From: Pisaster brevispinus
Lineage: Eukaryota; Echinodermata; Asteroidea; Forcipulatida; Asteriidae
Direction: 5' to 3'
NCBI GenBank assembly: GCA_023634235.1
Contig: JAMKCF010000002.1
Span: forward strand, 4,526,722-4,590,721
DNA length: 64,000 nt
Shown: positions 11,767-22,494 of the stretch, piece after piece
How positions within the stretch are numbered: position 1 is the stretch's first letter
Layout of the letters: each line of letters starts with the position of its first letter
Notes under the pieces: model-generated
Told to the model about the DNA's origin: nothing
Database searches by the model: none
Seen by the model: only the letters and a program-made list of their open reading frames with translations
Translations under genes and position numbers: made by a program

Positions 11767-12071
11767 ATGGGAAAAGCTCAGAGATTTTTTTTTTGCTGCT
11801 TTCATATTTCCTACCCATAAAAATACAAAATTAAGGTAGAAAAGGCGGACCAATATCCGATTCTGTGCTGTTAGACTGTTTTTTAAGAAGCTTTCTTTCC
11901 AAAGTCATAAATGAAAAAAAAAAAAAAAAAAAAAAAAATCTTTATGATGTTTCCGATCCTTGAAAACATCCTATTAAGTTACCGAAGTTGGACCAATATC
12001 CGAATATCAGCACTCTTAAGATTTGATGTACATACATGAACGCTATAGTATATACACTATGTAGGTTTTAA
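11767..12071. other. Spacer with A-tract
   Basis: AT-rich non-coding sequence matching the region after Ig4 (50003-50325). It includes an A-run of roughly 27 bases near 11912-11938, where the Ig4 copy has only short A-runs. Confidence 0.5.
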
Positions 12072-12397
12072 ACTTACACCAATGTATATTAAGCACTGTA
12101 TATTCAGGCAAATCAAGCGGGTGGGATTCTAACTCACGACATTTCCATTGCTAGAGCAGTTGTATTAGCACTAGACCACCTAGACCACCAAGCTAGCCTG
12201 GTGGCTATAGGCAGGTCCAAATTCTTAGCAGCTGGTACCGCAACCATTTAATAGATTGTTGCATCAGGGATAAAACATTTAGTTTGGTTTTACTCTTACA
12301 CTGATATACACTATATTTAGTACTTTCCCGAGTTCAGTGAACAAAATCCACAGACAAATCACTGAGTATACAGTGCTTAATATATATCGGTGTAAGT
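12072..12397. mobile_element. Fold-back MITE carrying a tRNA-like core, copy 1
   Basis: The ends form an inverted repeat of about 36 bases: ACTTACACC with AAGCACTGTAT on the left (12072-12107) mirrors the right end (12361-12397). Inside, on the minus strand, is a tRNA-like stretch (about 12111-12190) with an A-box-like GGTGGTCTAG and a degenerate B box. The same element occurs after Ig4 at 50326-50659. This combines DNA-transposon-like termini with a SINE-like core. No transposase is encoded. Confidence 0.6.
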
Positions 12398-12690
12398 GTA
12401 AAAAACACATTATATTCTTTATCCCCGATTCCAAAATTTACATATAGTAAATATTATACGTATTGTTTTAAAAGCTGATTAAATATTATACACCTTAGAA
12501 TAGGCTGTAAAAACGTAGACAGAAAGAAGGCATGATTATGGCATTAATTAATATAGAATACAATTCCTGTTCCATTTAACCTTGAGTCAGACAAACCCGG
12601 ATACAAAAGAAACACCAAGTTGGTCCATCATCAAACAATTTGAAATTGAACGTACATTCATTACATACTTACCATTGCTTGTATACAATC
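12398..12690. other. Non-coding spacer
   Basis: AT-rich, no gene seen. It matches the spacer after the second MITE copy downstream of Ig4. Confidence 0.5.
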
Positions 12691-13179
12691 CAGTGTGGCA
12701 GTACTAGTACTCAGTACTTGAACTCGAGTATTACTCGAACACCGTTTTGATGGTACTCGTCTCCAACTTGTACCCAACTAGCAAAGTGCTACCCAAGCGA
12801 AATCCATACTGAAAACTCAAATAACAAATAATCATCCTTGAAGTCATGAACCCAGACTTAAAGTTTAAGTACTCGTGGTCAAACTACTAATTGCCTTTCC
12901 TTTACGTGCGTTAATGCAATGAATAGAGGAATAAAGATCCATTATGCATTCGTGTTTCAAAGATAACAATCACCCATTGTCGTCTAGAAATCAGTCAACA
13001 ACATAAATTTGTTTACCTCATCTGGCAGTATTTGTTTTATAAAATGCTTGCACATGGAGATCCAAGTACTTGATGTTCGTCTGTTGGACTCGGTACTCAG
13101 ATATCACAATACTCGGTACTGAGACACTTGTACTTGAGACACTTGTATTCGACTGAAAAAGTTTTTAGCTACAATACTG
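12691..13179. mobile_element. TIR element rich in the palindromic word AGTACTCG, copy 1
   Basis: Begins CAGTG and ends with the mirrored CTACAATACTG (13169-13179). The ends are short terminal inverted repeats, clearer in the second copy (50949-51497). Both ends of the interior are dense in overlapping words such as TAGTACTCAGTAC and CTCGAGTACT, giving strong self-complementarity. hAT-type MITEs often start CAGTG, but I could not find a matching 8-bp target duplication, so the family is undecided. Confidence 0.5.
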
Positions 13180-14170
13180 GTAAATGATTGAGCAAAGATT
13201 TAAGTAGAATTAAAATGCACTTACTGTGTTAAAGGACAACGGCAGTAAATCTGAAATGATGAAAAAAATATGTATGTACAAAATACATTGACAAATTCGA
13301 CATGGGTAAAACAATCGCAAAAACAGGAAATTTTACTACAGCGCCACAAAACTAACTATTACATTACCTTACTGTTGAAATATGTATTTGCTTAAGAAGG
13401 CCACGAATTAGTGAATTGATTAGTATTTACTTATATCGTTGGCCCAGAGGACTGTTGCATCAACAAGGATTCTTGCATCTTAAAAAAAATAGTTTGTAAA
13501 TGATTGTCTTCAACTAATGATACTGTACGTTATTAATGTCAACCTTTATGTAAGAAGAGGACGGGATCGGAGAGGGTTTCTTGAAAAGCTTCTTGGGATA
13601 ATTATTAACTGAACGTGAATTTTATCGTATGTTTTTATATAAATTTATTTACAGTGCCTTTAAAATTATTAATTAGTTTATTGGATGTTATTACTATGGT
13701 ATAAACAAAGCACACATCAGCAACAACCCGCTAATAAGTAAATTGGAACTATGCATTTATTCTTATAAAAAAAACAAAATCTATACAAAAAGCTAACCAA
13801 TAAATTTCATTTAAAATAATGATATTGAAAAACGAAAATGTGGAACAAGGAAGAGGGACTGACATCCACCCAAGGCATTATGTTTAAAAAGTAGGATATA
13901 AAACCATTCCAAATAATAATTAGTTGATTGGATGTTATCATTATGTTAAACAAAAAGCGCAAACTATTGACAACTGCACCAATACGTAACATTGTAATGT
14001 GCATTTATTCTTATAAAATACCAAAATCTTTACAAAAAACATAACCAAGAAGTTGCATTTATAAAAAGTAGGATATCAAACTAATTCCATCTCAAGACTA
14101 ATTTTTAAAAGACTGGTTCACCTTTCACGTAACTTAATCAGCAGAATATGCATTTTTTAAGTTGTCTACG
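13180..14170. repeat. Downstream segment shared by three Ig loci
   Basis: The same AT-rich sequence occurs after Ig2 (about 39545-40330) and after Ig4 (about 51498-52330). It is non-coding. It shows that the duplicated receptor units extended well past the tail exon, even though Ig1/Ig4 and Ig2 carry different tails. Confidence 0.65.
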
Positions 14171-14786
14171 ATTTTAAGACTGGAGAATCTCAAGAAAGAG
14201 GCAAGAACCAAGATTGTGGAACGTTTCGAAGGAACAGAGCTCAGGACAGCAACTCATCTCTTCGGCTTCTTCATACGCCCCAAACAACACCAAACCAAGG
14301 GCACGAAGAGGAAGAGGGAGCAGAAGTAACAGCTTCAAACAAACAAAAACAACCGGTCCTTCTCAGGACCACCACATCTTCCAAAGAGAGATTTCATTGT
14401 ACTTGTGTCACAATAATAATATTATACGGCATTTCCAAACAAATTATTATTAATTTTATTTTAACTAATCAAATCCACCACCTAGATTTCTCCTACAATG
14501 GCCAAACGTTAACTTGTTAAAGAAGCTCGCGACTCACAATCCAAACAAAAAGCCGATCGCACTTCACATAAGTGCTTACACCTAAAACGGTTCAATAAGA
14601 ATAATAATCTCAATAACTTAGCGTTAGACAATGAATGATTCATAACAAACCTATCCGAGGCAAATCTTTCCACAATTGAGAAAATTGCCTTAGGAAAAGG
14701 ACTTAACTTCGTTCCAACTCCCGCTAAACCCGCCCGTAAAAAACTCTTGAGTGATTTCAACATCTTCAAAAGAAGAATGAGAATTG

Positions 14787-15644
14787 TGTTATGAGACCCA
14801 TGTGCATGTGCATGTAGTTACGTATGTGCAACGCACGCTGTCAATCATTCGGTGTGTGTAAGTCCGTTGACCCATAGTGGGTGGCGCTAATCCGTTATGA
14901 AGGATTTATAATGATCTAGGCTCTGGAAGTTTGAAGTTAGTTTTAGTACTTTCGAGAAAACGTCACAAATCCTTTATATGCGCTGAGGATAAATCTTGGA
15001 CAGGACACAAATACTCAAGACTGGTGGAAGCTACGACTTCTGTGATTGTGATTCAACTTGTTGGAGGAGCTTGTGATAGAGTTCGCTTTTGACCGAGTGC
15101 AGTTAAAGAGCTTAATTAGATTCCGGAAAGGACATTTTCGAACTTAATCTACAGTTAAGTATTTTGGGGTCTTTTCCCCATATTTTGTGGCGGGTGTCAA
15201 GTTGTGTACCCGTTGTTGCTTCGTCTTTTTCTGGACATTTTATTGGAGTGAGTTTACCCCGTGATAGCTCATAGTCACATCGGCAAAGAACTGATTTACC
15301 ACCCCTGGAGTTGATCGTTTTAGAGCCAGTGTATGAGATCCACGCTGTATCTTCTGTTGCTGTGATCCTCGCCTGTATTTCATCAAGGTTGACGTATTAG
15401 CCCGTAAGATACTTATTTTGTAAAAGATACATTTTAAATGTACACTTGTTTTACGCAATGAATGTATGTTTGTTAAACCAAATCGGTAACTGAAGTGGTT
15501 GATAATTTTATCATTAAATCACTTAGATTCTGTGTTCTTTACATCAGTGTCACCTTGTTTGATTTCTTTGTTGCATCTGAGGAAATTCAGGCTTTTTGAG
15601 TGATTTATATTCACGGATAGTTTGGAGTTTTTTGGATCGTAACA
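14787..15644. mobile_element. Solo LTR inserted in the Penelope-like element
   Basis: 858 bp beginning TGTTATG and ending GTAACA, with 5-bp inverted ends TGTTA/TAACA. It is flanked by the 4-bp direct repeat ATTG (14783-14786 and 15645-15648). Removing the insert and one ATTG puts the Penelope reading frame back in register across the junction, which independently confirms the boundaries. There is no internal region, so this is a solo LTR left by recombination between two LTRs. It is unrelated in sequence to the LTRs of the element at 18520. Confidence 0.85.
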
Positions 15645-15656
15645 ATTGCTTTTCTG

Positions 15657-16954
15657 ATGCATAACAAACCCAACAAGGCTCAACTTTTCAAACCACCATC
15701 AAAATGGCTACCAATTACAACACAAAATGCGACACTCGAAAATTACTTGGAAGCCACTAAATACCAATTTGCTGATGTCAGACTGAGAAATCAGAAATCT
15801 AAAATGACAAAACAAGAGTTATCAGCCATACTCAAACTCAAACACAATACAGACATCGTAATTAAACCCTACGATAAAGGAAGAGGCATCTGCATTTTGA
15901 ACCAAACCGATAACCTACAAGTAGGTTTCAAACATCTTGAATCCGAGCACTACACTAAGCTGGACCAAGATATTACACCACAAACCACTACACTGGTTCA
16001 TAACCTACTTCTCGATTTAAATCGAAACAACTATATCAACAAACAAACCTTGGCATACCTTGACCCGTCTTCCCTACAATGCAATTGCACAGCAATGTAT
16101 TTTCTCCCGAAAATACATAAAACCCCACCCCGGGCATACCATTTGTAGGAAGACCAATAATAAGCGGTTGCTCAAGTCCTACAGCCAAAATATAAGATTT
16201 GTGGACTACTTTCTTCTTCATACAGTTACCGCTCAACCAACCTGTGCGTGACACAGCGGACATACTGCGGAAACTAGAAGAAACAACGTACCCACCAAAT
16301 GTTCTGATTACAAGTATTGATGTTGTATTGATGTACACAAACGTCCGCCAAACAGAGGCGATAAATTGTGTCTGCAGTGTCTTAGACCTAAACCAGCACC
16401 CTTACTCTATCAGAAAACCACCCTCCGACTACACCCGTAAACTTTAGGAACTGATCATAGGAAGAAACTGCTTCCAATTCGGTAACAATCACTACCTACA
16501 AAAAATCGGATGTGCCATGGGCTCAACCGCAAGCCCAGAAATTTGTGATATCACACTACACAATCTGGAAAAACAAATCCTTGAAAAAGCTGATCACATC
16601 CTAACATGATGGCGCTATAGAGATGCCATCCTTGTCCTCTATGACAGCACACTTGAAAACTTCAAGAGCCTCATCCAAACCATGAACCAACTACACCCGA
16701 CCCTCAAATTTACTTTTGAGGCATCAGATACTTCCATCAACTATCTTGACTTAACGATCTTCAAAGGTACAAGGTTCAAGGAACTTGTTATTCTTGACAC
16801 AAAAGTCTATACCAAACCCACTGAAACCTACCAATACCTACACAAAACATCATCACACCCCAACATGTGTTCAAAGCTTTCATATATGGAGAAACACTCC
16901 GATATGCTTAAAACACAAACAACGAAGATGATTTCATTTTATACGAAAAACTAA
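15657..16954 (+). pseudogene. Penelope-type reverse transcriptase, broken
   Basis: The main surviving RT segment. A first open piece (15657-16148) covers the palm/finger motifs up to P-K-I-H-K. The frame then moves +1 near 16140 for G-R-P-I-I-S-G, stops at TAA, and resumes at 16199-16447 with the motif-A Asp. It breaks again and resumes at 16682-16954 (thumb-side conserved words). The catalytic Y-x-D-D box reads Y-R-D-A. A further piece to about 17414 contains the I-R-K-D-L-N word but no endonuclease. It cannot be active. Confidence 0.75.
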
Positions 16955-17420
16955 CAACAAGAGGTTATAATATTTCGGAAATAAACAAAATCGTTGGGAA
17001 AGTACCACACAGTGAACGATCGAAACTGATTCATAAGCGACCACAAAAATAGAAAAGCACAACCACGCTCGTCTTAAGTACGACATATAATCCGTTCATC
17101 AACCATGGTGACCTAAACAAAGCGATCAATAAACACTGGTCTTTAATACAATGCAACAACACACTCTCGAGGATCTTCCCTAAACCTCCATTCATTGCAA
17201 TCAGAAAAGACCTCAACATAAGGAAAAGTTGATTAGAGCTAAACTAAACCAGAGTCCAACCGACTCACCCTCTCAACAGCTCAATCACATCCCACAAGAT
17301 TCGGGATTTATTGATGATCCAGATGAAACGCTTAACATCCTAATTTCCTTACTAGAGGAACAATTCACCTACGATCAGGATTTCACTCTCACAAACTCAC
17401 AACCATCACCCTGAACCACA

Positions 17421-18519
17421 ACGAATAAACCAAAACTTGTCTCTAACGAGACCTGAGACCTACAGGTTCATTACGAATCACCCACACCCGCAACTGAAGA
17501 TTGCCCGAAATTGAGGCATGAAAACATGTTATTGCTAAGAAGAGGATATGCAAAAATAACCTCGCGGTCTTCCCCCACCACCCACATCTTTAATGACGCA
17601 ATCGTCAAAATGGCTCCTTCGGTCACTCTTAATATATTCACCCACCACATTCTCCTGTCAAAATGACAGACACTGCGAACACAATACATGGATACAGCCC
17701 CCACCCATAAAACTTTTAAAATCGTTTTTGCAATTTTATGGCTTTTGAGTCAACAGTCATAAAGTGTCACTGAATTGGACAGCGCCATCATTTATCTACC
17801 ACGAGTCAAAATAAAAACTGAAGAAGAAATTTGCAGTATTAAAAGCACAAATCTTGCATGGGAAGAAGGTATGCAGGGGAAGCCCGAGCCACATACCCCC
17901 TCTACTGCAGATGCTTCTGCAATAGTTGGTATACTGGCACAGTTTTGGGTGAGCATTAACATGACTTAGACAACGCACCGGTTAGGAAACGACTTTGTGT
18001 TATTGTTTGGAAACACGTAATGGACAACAACAACAACACTGGGCATACCAGTATCATAAGCTAAACGGTTTCAAGTTGTTCAATGTGGACAACTAAGCAA
18101 AAAGGAACAACAATCTAAATCTACTTACCTTGAAGAAATTCTAGGACCAACCCCTAAAAACCCGTTGTTATTCCAAACCAGCCGTAATAAAACGATCTCT
18201 TAATCGACGACTTGTTAAGACAGAAGATCATCTACACATTAAACAACACCAATGCAAAATAAGTATCCAAAAGGTGACAGCATCAAATGCCAGTAAGAGT
18301 TCAGCCAAGGAGTTGTGTACTACATCACACATATGTTGCAAATAAGGTACCCCCTCCTAGAAATCAAACATACTGGAACGAGATGTGGGGCGGGGGTTGG
18401 GGCGGCAAATGACACATAAAACAACAGTTTAATTTTAACAGAAGTGCCCTCCGAGGGAGGGGCCCCTCCATTGGATACAAATGGTTCATCCCCTTGTACC
18501 TCAAGAAATGTTACCCTAG
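17421..18519. other. Spacer with unidentified repeat fragments
   Basis: No gene recognised. The stretch about 18275-18440 (from GACAGCATCAAATGCCAGTA to GAAGTGCCCT) is a diverged copy of 22793-22930, so a dispersed repeat is present on both sides of the LTR element. Short open frames at 17775-17969 and about 18128-18205 have no features I can assign. Confidence 0.4.
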
Positions 18520-19106
18520 TGTAAGGATGATTTCCAACTGTTGTCTCTAGAATTCCCAAATAGTTGTTAACACCTCAACAGGTGGCCCATATCCTCTGTC
18601 AGCCCATTTCCAGTAAAGCCACCACTCACATTCCTGGGCTATGACATCCAGGTCTCCCAATACTGACCAGTACCATCCACCATGCACCCACCCACCCCAC
18701 CCCCTGTTGACCATTACATAATCTCACTTCTAGGTTATGATGTCACCAATCTTATGTTATTTTTGTGTGACATCATTTCTAAATTAAGAGTTCCCCCACC
18801 ACCAAAATCCTATATAACCTCTGCCCAACATTCACTCTGGGCCTCGACTACTCCTTCAACTTTCTCTATACAAGAGACTCGCATCTCAAACCTACGAGCG
18901 TGGTCCAAGCACCTCTGTAACAATTGTACTGCTATAAGTCAACTTGTAAATAAGCAAAGACCAGACCTAGACAATTGTCTCAAGTGTTTTTCTTCAGTTG
19001 TTGCCACCATTCTACACTCCAGTCCGCTCACATCACGTTTCTTCTAGTCTAGTTAACCAGAGTGTTGAAAATATTGCCATCCTAACATATAAATCTCTGC
19101 GTTACA
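18520..19106 (+). repeat. 5' LTR
   Basis: Matches 21903-22490 with few differences. Contains CT-rich words and a CTATATAACC stretch (about 18811) that could be the TATA box of the LTR promoter. Confidence 0.85.
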
Positions 19107-20183
19107 CTGGTAGCAGCAGTGTTACTCGCACAAGCCGTCTTCTGGAGTTTATTCTGTTCTTCTTTAATATCTTGGAACTTGACATCATGAAGTTAATCTG
19201 TGCACTGACATGTTCCAAATTCGTCCCACAGTCTGAGCTCCGATGTTGATCTTCTAGTCTCCTTATCTTCAATTTTTCCTAAATGTTCCTGATCCTTTTG
19301 CTGCCCTCTGAACATTTTAAATGTTTTATCGCTCCTGTTTGCTTCATTTTCTGAACATTGTAACATCGTCTCATTGGACCCCATCGTTCCTGTTTTCCTG
19401 CTCTTCGTTCCTGTCTTCAAGCTCCGTGTTCCTGCTTCCATTGTCTTCCCAATCTCTATGACAAAGCCGTGCTTCCACCTGAAATGACATCTTTTGGTCC
19501 CAGATTGGTTGCCTCCACCTTGGCTGTCTCCTGTCGTCTCATCTGATTTCTGTTCTTCTAGCTGCTCATCGTTCCTGTCTCCGTGTTCTTCGTTTCCTGT
19601 TCCTGCCCCGAACTGTTCTTCTTTCGAACTGTTCCTGTTTTTATCGCCGATATTCGTCACCATAACTGTTTCTCTGCCGTTCCTCCTCCCTGTTGTTATC
19701 GCCACGTCCGTCCATCATCACCGTCATCCTCTGTCGTCAAAGCATCGATGCATCGCAAAGAATAGCCGATAAGTGATTTCATATCTATTTGAACTCTTTA
19801 CATTGATTTTACATGCCCTCACAACGTCTTGTATTTATTGCTGTCATTGTTGTTTTCTCAATGACCTGTACTTCATACATTTTTTTTGCGATTGCATATC
19901 CAATATTTTCTGTCATCTTTGCTTTATTTGACCTTTACTTTGCATTTTATTTGCATAACCAATACTGTTTTTTGGTGCTTGTTTAATTATTTACATGCAC
20001 AATATTTTATCTGGCCTAATGCGCATCGCATTTATCTCATTGATTTGCCTTTGATTTTTTGGTCAAAGTACTTTATGTCAAGTGGTGTTAATTTATGATC
20101 CAGGCTTTCTCCTCGTTCATTTTTGTTATTACCTAATATTATCTTCTTATTGTTATTTTCTTCCGGTCTGCCATAGTTTTGTT
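19107..20183. other. LTR element leader region
   Basis: Starts with the primer-binding-site candidate. About 19250-19700 is pyrimidine-rich with many GTTCCTG-like words, which creates a charged minus-strand open frame (19193-19705) of low complexity that I do not regard as a gene. No plus-strand protein domain is seen before 20184. Confidence 0.5.
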
Positions 20184-20939
20184 ATGCTTTCTCCATCTGC
20201 CGGTGGTTATGTATCCAACCAATCAATTCCTCCACCAGTTGTGGATTCCCTTTGTTGCATTATGAAGGACTGTATGTCCATGATGCAGGAATTTTCACTT
20301 GTGATCAAAGAAATCCACTTGTCCCGTCTTTTGGGCCAATCTCGCTATTACTCTCCTCGTCGATATTCACCATCTCCTCCCCGTTCCCGTTCTCCTAGTC
20401 CTCGTCGCAATCACCGATATTCACGTGAACAACGCCGATATTCACGTGAACATAGCCACTCTCGTGACACCCGTCACAGATCACCAAGTCCCCGTCCCAG
20501 TCACTATGACTGTAGCTCCCATGACAGCCGTTACTCCAGTAGTAGCCGCCGTCCTGATACCCCTTATAGAGGTCGTCATAGTTCACGGTCACACAGTCAT
20601 ACCAGACCACAGAGTCGTGATCGAGATAACCGATCACAACGTTGTGACCCCTCCCCACCTTCTCTTCCACCTGAAAAGCGCTCCACACCTTCAGTGTCTG
20701 AGCCCCCTGTCACCAAGCCCGTATATGTCAATATTATTTTCACTCAGACCCCCGTAACAACTACAACCGCTCCTCCCACTAAAGGTTGCAACTTTCAACC
20801 TTCATCATTTGCTATTGATGCAGACCTTATTTGGTTATTTCTTGGGTCGAAAATGGATCTCGTCCCCAACGTTTCACATTACCCAAGCAATCGCATGTCT
20901 CACGTCGCCTATGGTTGGATTTCCATCAACTCAACCTAG
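20184..20939 (+). CDS. Arg/Ser-rich gag-like protein of the LTR element
   Basis: 251 residues. The start ATG at 20184 is chosen because the upstream in-frame extension (to 20082) is hydrophobic, AT-rich filler. Residues about 50-180 are dense in S-P, R-R and H-S-R words, like an RS domain or a basic nucleic-acid-binding gag tail. This is followed by Pro/Thr-rich sequence. There is no CCHC zinc knuckle. Its place between the leader and the integrase remnant, in the same orientation as the LTRs, supports a gag role. RNA binding or packaging is inferred from composition only. Confidence 0.55.
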   Translation: MLSPSAGGYVSNQSIPPPVVDSLCCIMKDCMSMMQEFSLVIKEIHLSRLLGQSRYYSPRRYSPSPPRSRSPSPRRNHRYSREQRRYSREHSHSRDTRHRSPSPRPSHYDCSSHDSRYSSSSRRPDTPYRGRHSSRSHSHTRPQSRDRDNRSQRCDPSPPSLPPEKRSTPSVSEPPVTKPVYVNIIFTQTPVTTTTAPPTKGCNFQPSSFAIDADLIWLFLGSKMDLVPNVSHYPSNRMSHVAYGWISINST

Positions 20940-21190
20940 TCGATGGTATTCTATGCCGACACTATCAGCCTTCATTTGCTGCTGAGCGTGCCAATCAAGT
21001 AATCATCCCCACCTCCCTACAACTCACAGTCCTTGCCTATCTACATGGTAACCCCTCTTGCTAACAAAATGTCCACATGGTAATTAAACAATCTCTGAAA
21101 GTGTGTTACTGGCCTAACATTTGTAATGATGTAACAAAGTATTGCCAAACTTTCCACCAAACCGAGATTACATGTACCTCCCCCACTCAG
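20933..21190 (+). pseudogene. Ty3/gypsy-type integrase zinc-binding remnant
   Basis: Frame of 20831: V-D-G-I-L-C-R-H-Y, then V-I-P-T-S-L, Y-L-H-G-N-P, an in-frame TAA at 21062-21064, then Y-W-P-N-I and D-V-T-K-Y-C in the same frame. These words match the HHCC domain at the N-terminus of Ty3/gypsy integrases, but the last Cys pair is incomplete and the catalytic core is not recognisable. It identifies the parent element's superfamily. Confidence 0.65.
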
Positions 21191-21902
21191 CCTAAGGTTC
21201 ACACAAGTACTCCTAACAAATCAAAGCATTGTGCACAACCCAAGCTCTATTCTCCAACCTCTGGATCGGGTTTGCTGCCCATTCCAAAACAACACCTCTC
21301 CCCTGTTGTTGTTTTTCTCCACTCCCCTACAGCCCCAACCATCAACCACTCTACCTCTACCTACCCTCCCTACTCTCTGCCCATAACCCTACGCCCAACT
21401 CCATCATTCAACTTTCCTCCAACCCCAATTCATTTGCCTTCTGACCGCAGTCGATAATTTAATTGCAACAGCTTGTTTCGGATAAGATCTTTGTTATGAT
21501 TCATGCCACACTTAATTTTCCATTGTATAAACTTGGTATTGTATTGTGTGTAGGCCCTGCATTTGATTTATTTTGCCATAACTTTAATTTCAATAACTGT
21601 ATGTAATTGCGATATTTTTGGTCATATATAATTTCATTCTAAGCAATAATTCTACTCATTCATCAACTTTTACTGGAGTTTACAAGTTCATCTGTATCAT
21701 TATCATGTGGTTATCTTGCCATTATTATTTTGCATGTTCAAATGTTTACAAAGTTTGAATGCTTTACCAAAGTACATTTTTTGTGCTTACTTAAATTTTC
21801 AAATTCATTCTATACTTGTACTTGGTTTACTTTTGATACTTATGGTAACTTTTCATTTATACCTTGGAAATGGGGACATTTTCTTTCCCCAGATAAAAGT
21901 AA
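21191..21902. other. LTR element 3' interior
   Basis: Pro/Ser/Thr-rich open frames in two phases (about 21191-21457) could be a decayed integrase core; nothing is certain. The last 400 bases are AT-rich. No strong polypurine tract precedes the 3' LTR, only a weak GATAAAAGTAA. Confidence 0.4.
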
Positions 21903-22490
21903 TGTAAGGATGATTTCCCACTGTTATCTCTAGAATTCCCAAATAGTTGCTGACACCTCAACAGGTGGCCCATATCCTCTGTCAGCCCATTTCCAGTAAA
22001 GCCACCACTCACATTCCTGGGCTATGACATCCAGGTCGACCAGTACTGATCAGTACCATCCACCATGCACCCACCCACCCCCACCCCCTGTTGACCATTA
22101 CATAATCTCACTTCTAGGTAATGATGTTACCAATCTTATGTTATTTCTGTGTGACATCATTTCTAAATTAAGAGTTCCCCCACAATCAAAATCCTATATA
22201 ACCTCTGCCCAACATTCACTCTCGGCCTCGACTACTCCTTCAACTTTCTCTATACAAGAGACTCGCATCTCAAACCTACGAGCTAGGTCCAGCACATCTG
22301 TAACAATTGTACTGCTATAAATCAACTTGTAAATAACCAAGACCAGACCCAGACAATTGTCTCAAGTGTTTTTTTCTAAAGTTGTTGCCACCATTCTACA
22401 CTCCAGTCCACTCACATCACGTTTCTTCTAGTCTAGTTAACCAGAGTGTTGATAATATTGCCATGCTAACATATAAATCTCTGCGTTACA
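21903..22490 (+). repeat. 3' LTR
   Basis: Second LTR, same ends as the first (TGTAAGG to GTTACA), followed directly by the CTAG target duplication. Confidence 0.85.
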
Positions 22491-22494
22491 CTAG

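Larger units (their letters stand above)
14171..17420 (+). mobile_element. Degraded Penelope-like retroelement interrupted by a solo LTR
   Basis: The plus strand encodes, in broken frames, a Penelope-type reverse transcriptase. The N-terminal block (about 14640-14786) has the family word K-G-L-N-F-V-P-T-P. After the LTR insertion come D-I-V-I-K-P-Y-D-K-G (about 15855-15885) and F-L-P-K-I-H-K (about 16100). Next are G-R-P-I-I-S-G (about 16150), the motif-A-like S-I-D-V-V-L-M-Y-T-N-V (about 16312-16345) and a catalytic-box remnant Y-R-D-A (about 16615) whose second Asp is lost. Then come H-P-T-L-K-F-T and K-P-T-E-T-Y-Q-Y-L. Frameshifts and stops lie near 14633, 16140, 16190 and 16447, among others. 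I see no GIY-YIG endonuclease after the RT. The outer ends are not defined. Confidence 0.8.
18516..22494 (+). mobile_element. Complete non-autonomous LTR retrotransposon with target duplication
   Basis: 5' LTR 18520-19106 and 3' LTR 21903-22490, each about 587 bp and very similar, both starting TGTAAGG and ending GTTACA (inverted ends TGTAA/TTACA). The 4-bp duplication CTAG flanks the element (18516-18519 and 22491-22494). A primer-binding-site candidate TGGTAGCAGCAG starts at 19108, one base after the 5' LTR. The 2.8-kb interior encodes an Arg/Ser-rich gag-like protein and an integrase zinc-binding remnant. No protease, RT or RNase H region is present. Similarity of the LTRs suggests a fairly recent insertion mobilised in trans. 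Confidence 0.88.

Noticed and set aside
11912..11938. A-tract as evidence that Ig1 is a processed retrocopy
   Set aside because: It lies about 150 bases beyond the AATAAA and homology to other loci continues far past it, so the unit was duplicated as DNA.
12111..12190. tRNA gene on the minus strand
   Set aside because: Boxes are degenerate, no complete cloverleaf or acceptor stem could be formed, and it lies inside a repeated element.
19193..19705. Charged 170-codon minus-strand frame
   Set aside because: Low-complexity reading of a pyrimidine-rich plus strand inside the LTR element leader.
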